Positions 61,908 to 64,000 of a stretch of 64,000 nt of DNA are shown piece after piece. Source of the stretch: Lentinus brumalis. Taxonomy: Eukaryota > Basidiomycota > Agaricomycetes > Polyporales > Polyporaceae. Each line of letters opens with the position of its first letter. The first letter of the stretch is position 1. The stretch is from contig MARA01000002.1 of assembly GCA_001792895.1 (NCBI GenBank), positions 1,922,001 to 1,986,000 on the forward strand. The letters run 5' to 3'. The position numbers were made by a program, and so were the translations under genes. The notes below the pieces were generated by a model, which was given only the letters and a program-made list of their open reading frames with translations, searched no databases and was not told the DNA's origin.

Positions 61908-62480
61908 TCATGCTATGCGCTTGCTCCCAGTACCTGCGTCCGACAATTTCCCCACATTGTCCACGGGAGGTGCTCCCCAGACCAACGTCCCAGAAGCGGG
62001 GTCAAACATCCGCGGTATGCGGTGCTCAAGCAGACGAGGGAGGACGCCGCGATGCCTCGGCGCAGTCGCAGTGGCCGTAGGTGGTAGTGCAGGGGGCGAC
62101 ACCGCGCCCGCAAGCATCGTGTCCGCCGTCTCCTTCGACGCTTCCGCCGCTCCCCGTCCCTCCGCTGTACCATCCTCCGACCTCTGCAGACCAGACCCGG
62201 CCATGAGCGCGCGCGCCTCCTCATCCACGTCGTCGAACTTGTCCTGCTTCACCGCACCGATGGAGTACGCCCACACGCCCACCGCAAAGCCTGCAAGCAC
62301 AACTCCGGTTATGGCGTTGCGTAGTCTGAATGGTTGACGTGCGCGCTGCAGGCCGGGAGACATAACCTGAAGGGAGAGGAGCGTTCGCAAATGGTCGGTC
62401 CATGGAGAAGTCAGAACACGTACGTTCTTAGGACGATACGATGCGCGAGCATATTTGGGATCGACGTATTGGTCCGGCAT
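61908..62480 (-). CDS. COA3: COA3, cytochrome c oxidase assembly factor
   Basis: COA3 is an inner-membrane factor that helps COX1 translation and complex IV assembly. Exon 1 encodes MPDQYVDPKYARASYRPKN. After an intron at about 62368-62423 the second exon gives VMSPGLQRARQPFRLRNAIT, then one membrane helix GVVLAGFAVGVWAYSIGAVK and the family's QDKFDDVDEEA. The tail is Ala/Thr/Pro-rich and unusually long for the family, ending GTGSKRIA. The helix plus flanking basic and acidic blocks are characteristic. The gene lies 400 bp downstream of a complex IV subunit-like gene in the same direction. Confidence 0.87.
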   Translation of the reverse strand: MPDQYVDPKYARASYRPKNVRVLTSPWTDHLRTLLSLQVMSPGLQRARQPFRLRNAITGVVLAGFAVGVWAYSIGAVKQDKFDDVDEEARALMAGSGLQRSEDGTAEGRGAAEASKETADTMLAGAVSPPALPPTATATAPRHRGVLPRLLEHRIPRMFDPASGTLVWGAPPVDNVGKLSDAGTGSKRIA

Positions 62481-62880
62481 GGTGTCACCGTTGTGAACGC
62501 GATGATGGAAGGGCGGAAAGGACGCAGACGGAGGAAGAGGACGAGAGCAAGCTAGAGCAAGCCGCACGCGCGAACCTCTTCCGAGATGGGATGCACGTGT
62601 ATGTGCTTCGCGTCAAGCTCATTGCTCCTTCATGCTCTGGACGTATTGCAGTTCATGTATTGCAAAAGCAGAACTGATCCAGTGCAGGTACATGCATGCT
62701 TGTAAAGATACTATGTATTGGATGGGCGCAGAGCAGAGCGGGGCGCGTCGGGGGAGATCGGGTGTCGGGCGCGCGCACTCTACGATGCAGACCTCACACA
62801 CGCAAAGATGCCTTGTCTAACAGCGCCATATTGTGAACAACGGCTACTACATTGTGTGTGCACCGTCCCATTTGCCCACA
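62481..62880. other. Intergenic between COX7a-like and COA3
   Basis: About 400 bp, COX7a-like 3' flank and COA3 promoter. A palindrome-like GC-rich patch (GCGCGCGCACTC) occurs near 62770; no gene supported. Confidence 0.5.
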
Positions 62881-63338
62881 TCAATCCGACGCGGGCTTGC
62901 CCTGTTGGCGGCAGGCGGAGAACGACGTTAGCACGACGGTGTACAGAGTCCCGTCCGGTAGCACAAGACTTACCCGGATGAGCTCGAACGCGCCGTACGC
63001 CGAGCTGAGCATACCAACAGTGAAGATGGCGTAGTATGCCCCTGATGGACAGCGAATTCAGGGAGGAGTCCTGGGGCGTCGGGGAAATACGGTACTCACT
63101 GACGTAGATCTTCGAACGGGGAAGGCGATAGTAGATGGGGATGTGCTGGGACTGGGGAGCATGCAACCATGTTGAACAGGCTGTACGCATAACGTCCGAG
63201 GGACCGAGCTGCAACTCACCTGGACCAGCTTCTGTCTCTCTACGACATGGTTGGGCTCTGCCAGAGAGAAATTTGTTGAGATCAACGCATTGTGGCATCA
63301 TTCCACCAACACTGACTGTTGACGAGCGCGTTGAGCAT
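62881..63338 (-). CDS. Cytochrome c oxidase subunit VIIa-like, 64 aa, five exons
   Basis: A very small spliced gene that no single open frame reveals. Joined exons read MLNALVNKPNHVVERQKLVQ, then HIPIYYRLPRSKIYV, then RAYYAIFTVGMLSSAYGAFE with LIRGKPASD, stop TGA at 62881-62883. Exon 1 is only 22 nt (63317-63338). All introns have GT-AG ends (about 63258-63316, 63153-63222, 63055-63113, 62900-62967 by eye). The single helix after the RSK-Y motif and the short matrix N-terminus match the COX7a family of complex IV. It sits between COA3 and YAF9 and shares a 123 bp divergent promoter with YAF9. The family name is inferred from the pattern, not from a search. Confidence 0.72.
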
Positions 63339-63461
63339 TTTGAACGCAGAGGTGCGGAACGAGGAGGTAGTGGTCGAAGATGAAGGAGTGAGGTCAACTC
63401 GTGAGGCGGAGTTCCAAACGCCGAACCGGCGCGACTCGCCTCGAACGCGTCCTCGACCGTC
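63339..63461. promoter_or_regulatory. Short bidirectional promoter COX7a-like / YAF9
   Basis: Only 123 bp separate the two divergent ATGs, so both core promoters must overlap or be shared. No specific element is recognised. Confidence 0.55.
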
Positions 63462-64000
63462 ATGGCCTCCAACGACCGCGTCCGCGTCCGAGTGCGTCCA
63501 CTCTCCTGCACAACCCTGTGCTGTTGCGCTGATGTCTGCATGCTAGGGTGTGACGATACACCGTCCTGTAATCTATGGAAACACTGCGGTCGTCCTGACC
63601 CCGAAGGAGAGGGAGGCGCTCCCGAGTCCCGACCACACCCACCGCTGGACGGTCGCCGTGCGTAGCGCCGCGTCTGCACCGGACTCTGATATTGTTGGAG
63701 GTGCGGATGATCTCAGCTACTTCATCAAGCGGGTGACGTTCAAGCTGCACGATACGTATACCAACCCGAACCGAAGTGAGTGTGCCACCCGGCGCATGCA
63801 TTCTCCTTGTTCCTGAACTTCGTCTGCAGATGTCGACAAGCCTCCCTTCGAGGTCTCAGAGACAGGGTGCGTTTTCTGAGCTCAAGGCTACGTTACGTAC
63901 TGACAATTCAGGCAAGGTGGGGTGAATTCGAGATTACCATCCGAATAAACTTCGTCGCCGAGTCGGGCGAGAAGGCCGTCACCTTCTATCACCACCTCAA
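63462..64000 (+). CDS. YAF9: YAF9/GAS41 YEATS-domain protein (3' truncated)
   Basis: Yaf9 is a shared subunit of the NuA4 acetyltransferase and SWR1 remodeller; its YEATS domain reads acylated histone H3. Exon 1 is MASNDRVRVR; exon 2, after an intron at about 63492-63546, is GVTIHRPVIYGNTAVVLTPK with HTHRWTVAVRSAAS, DDLSYFIKRVTFKLHDTYT and NPNR. Exon 3 gives NVDKPPFEVSETG, and exon 4 WGEFEITIRINFVAESGEKA with VTFYHHL, where the window ends. The match to the YEATS fold order is clear. The acceptor before WGEF looks like CAAG rather than CAG. The C-terminal coiled coil expected for Yaf9 lies outside the window. Confidence 0.93.

Overview
The window looks like nuclear DNA of a filamentous basidiomycete (Agaricomycetes, most likely Polyporales; the rank below class is inference). 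Genes are packed on both strands, most carry several 45-75 bp GT-AG introns, coding regions are GC-rich, and the proteome is a mix of conserved eukaryotic housekeeping proteins and fungal lineage families. I read 26 protein-coding loci, two of them cut by the window ends, and one spliced tRNA gene. I saw no transposon, CRISPR array, virus or secondary-metabolite cluster.

Layout: 1-15 kb holds VAC14 (3' part), a CX5R tyrosine phosphatase, the MCM6 helicase, a large formin and a nucleoside hydrolase. 15-32 kb holds RRN3 (Pol I initiation), lipin-type phosphatidate phosphatase, complex I subunit NDUFB9, a predicted seven-segment membrane protein with very long soluble parts, a THO-complex WD40 protein (TEX1/THOC3) and a type I membrane protein. 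31.8-34.5 kb is a gene-poor stretch. 34.5-45.4 kb holds an epoxide hydrolase, a Btz-domain (exon junction complex) protein, an MFS transporter, dynein light intermediate chain and TIP41. 46-50 kb carries a tandem pair of GT8 glycosyltransferases. 50-64 kb holds RRS1, TFIIB, an unknown low-complexity protein, TLS1/C9orf78, an intron-containing tRNA-Tyr, PAPS reductase, an RNase III with dsRBD, COA3, a tiny COX7a-like gene and YAF9 (5' part). Many neighbours are divergent pairs sharing short intergenic promoters: phosphatase/MCM6, hydrolase/RRN3, NDUFB9/membrane protein, DLIC/TIP41, TFIIB/unknown, COX7a/YAF9.

Genes that work together: RRN3, RRS1 and RNase III serve rRNA and ribosome production. 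THOC3, the Btz protein and TLS1 act on mRNA packaging and splicing. NDUFB9, COA3 and the COX7a-like protein belong to or build respiratory complexes I and IV. The formin and dynein chain serve cytoskeletal growth and transport. No operon-like pathway cluster is evident.

The most striking observation is technical. Four otherwise well conserved genes (formin, MFS transporter, second GT8, PAPS reductase) lose frame at G or C runs, and in each place one extra base in the run brings the conserved protein back. Six such sites, all in the same direction, suggest systematic under-calling of GC homopolymers in this assembly rather than four pseudogenes. I found no convincing undescribed system; the best biological curiosities are the seven-segment protein, the micro-exon genes and the orphan stretch at 31.8-34.5 kb.
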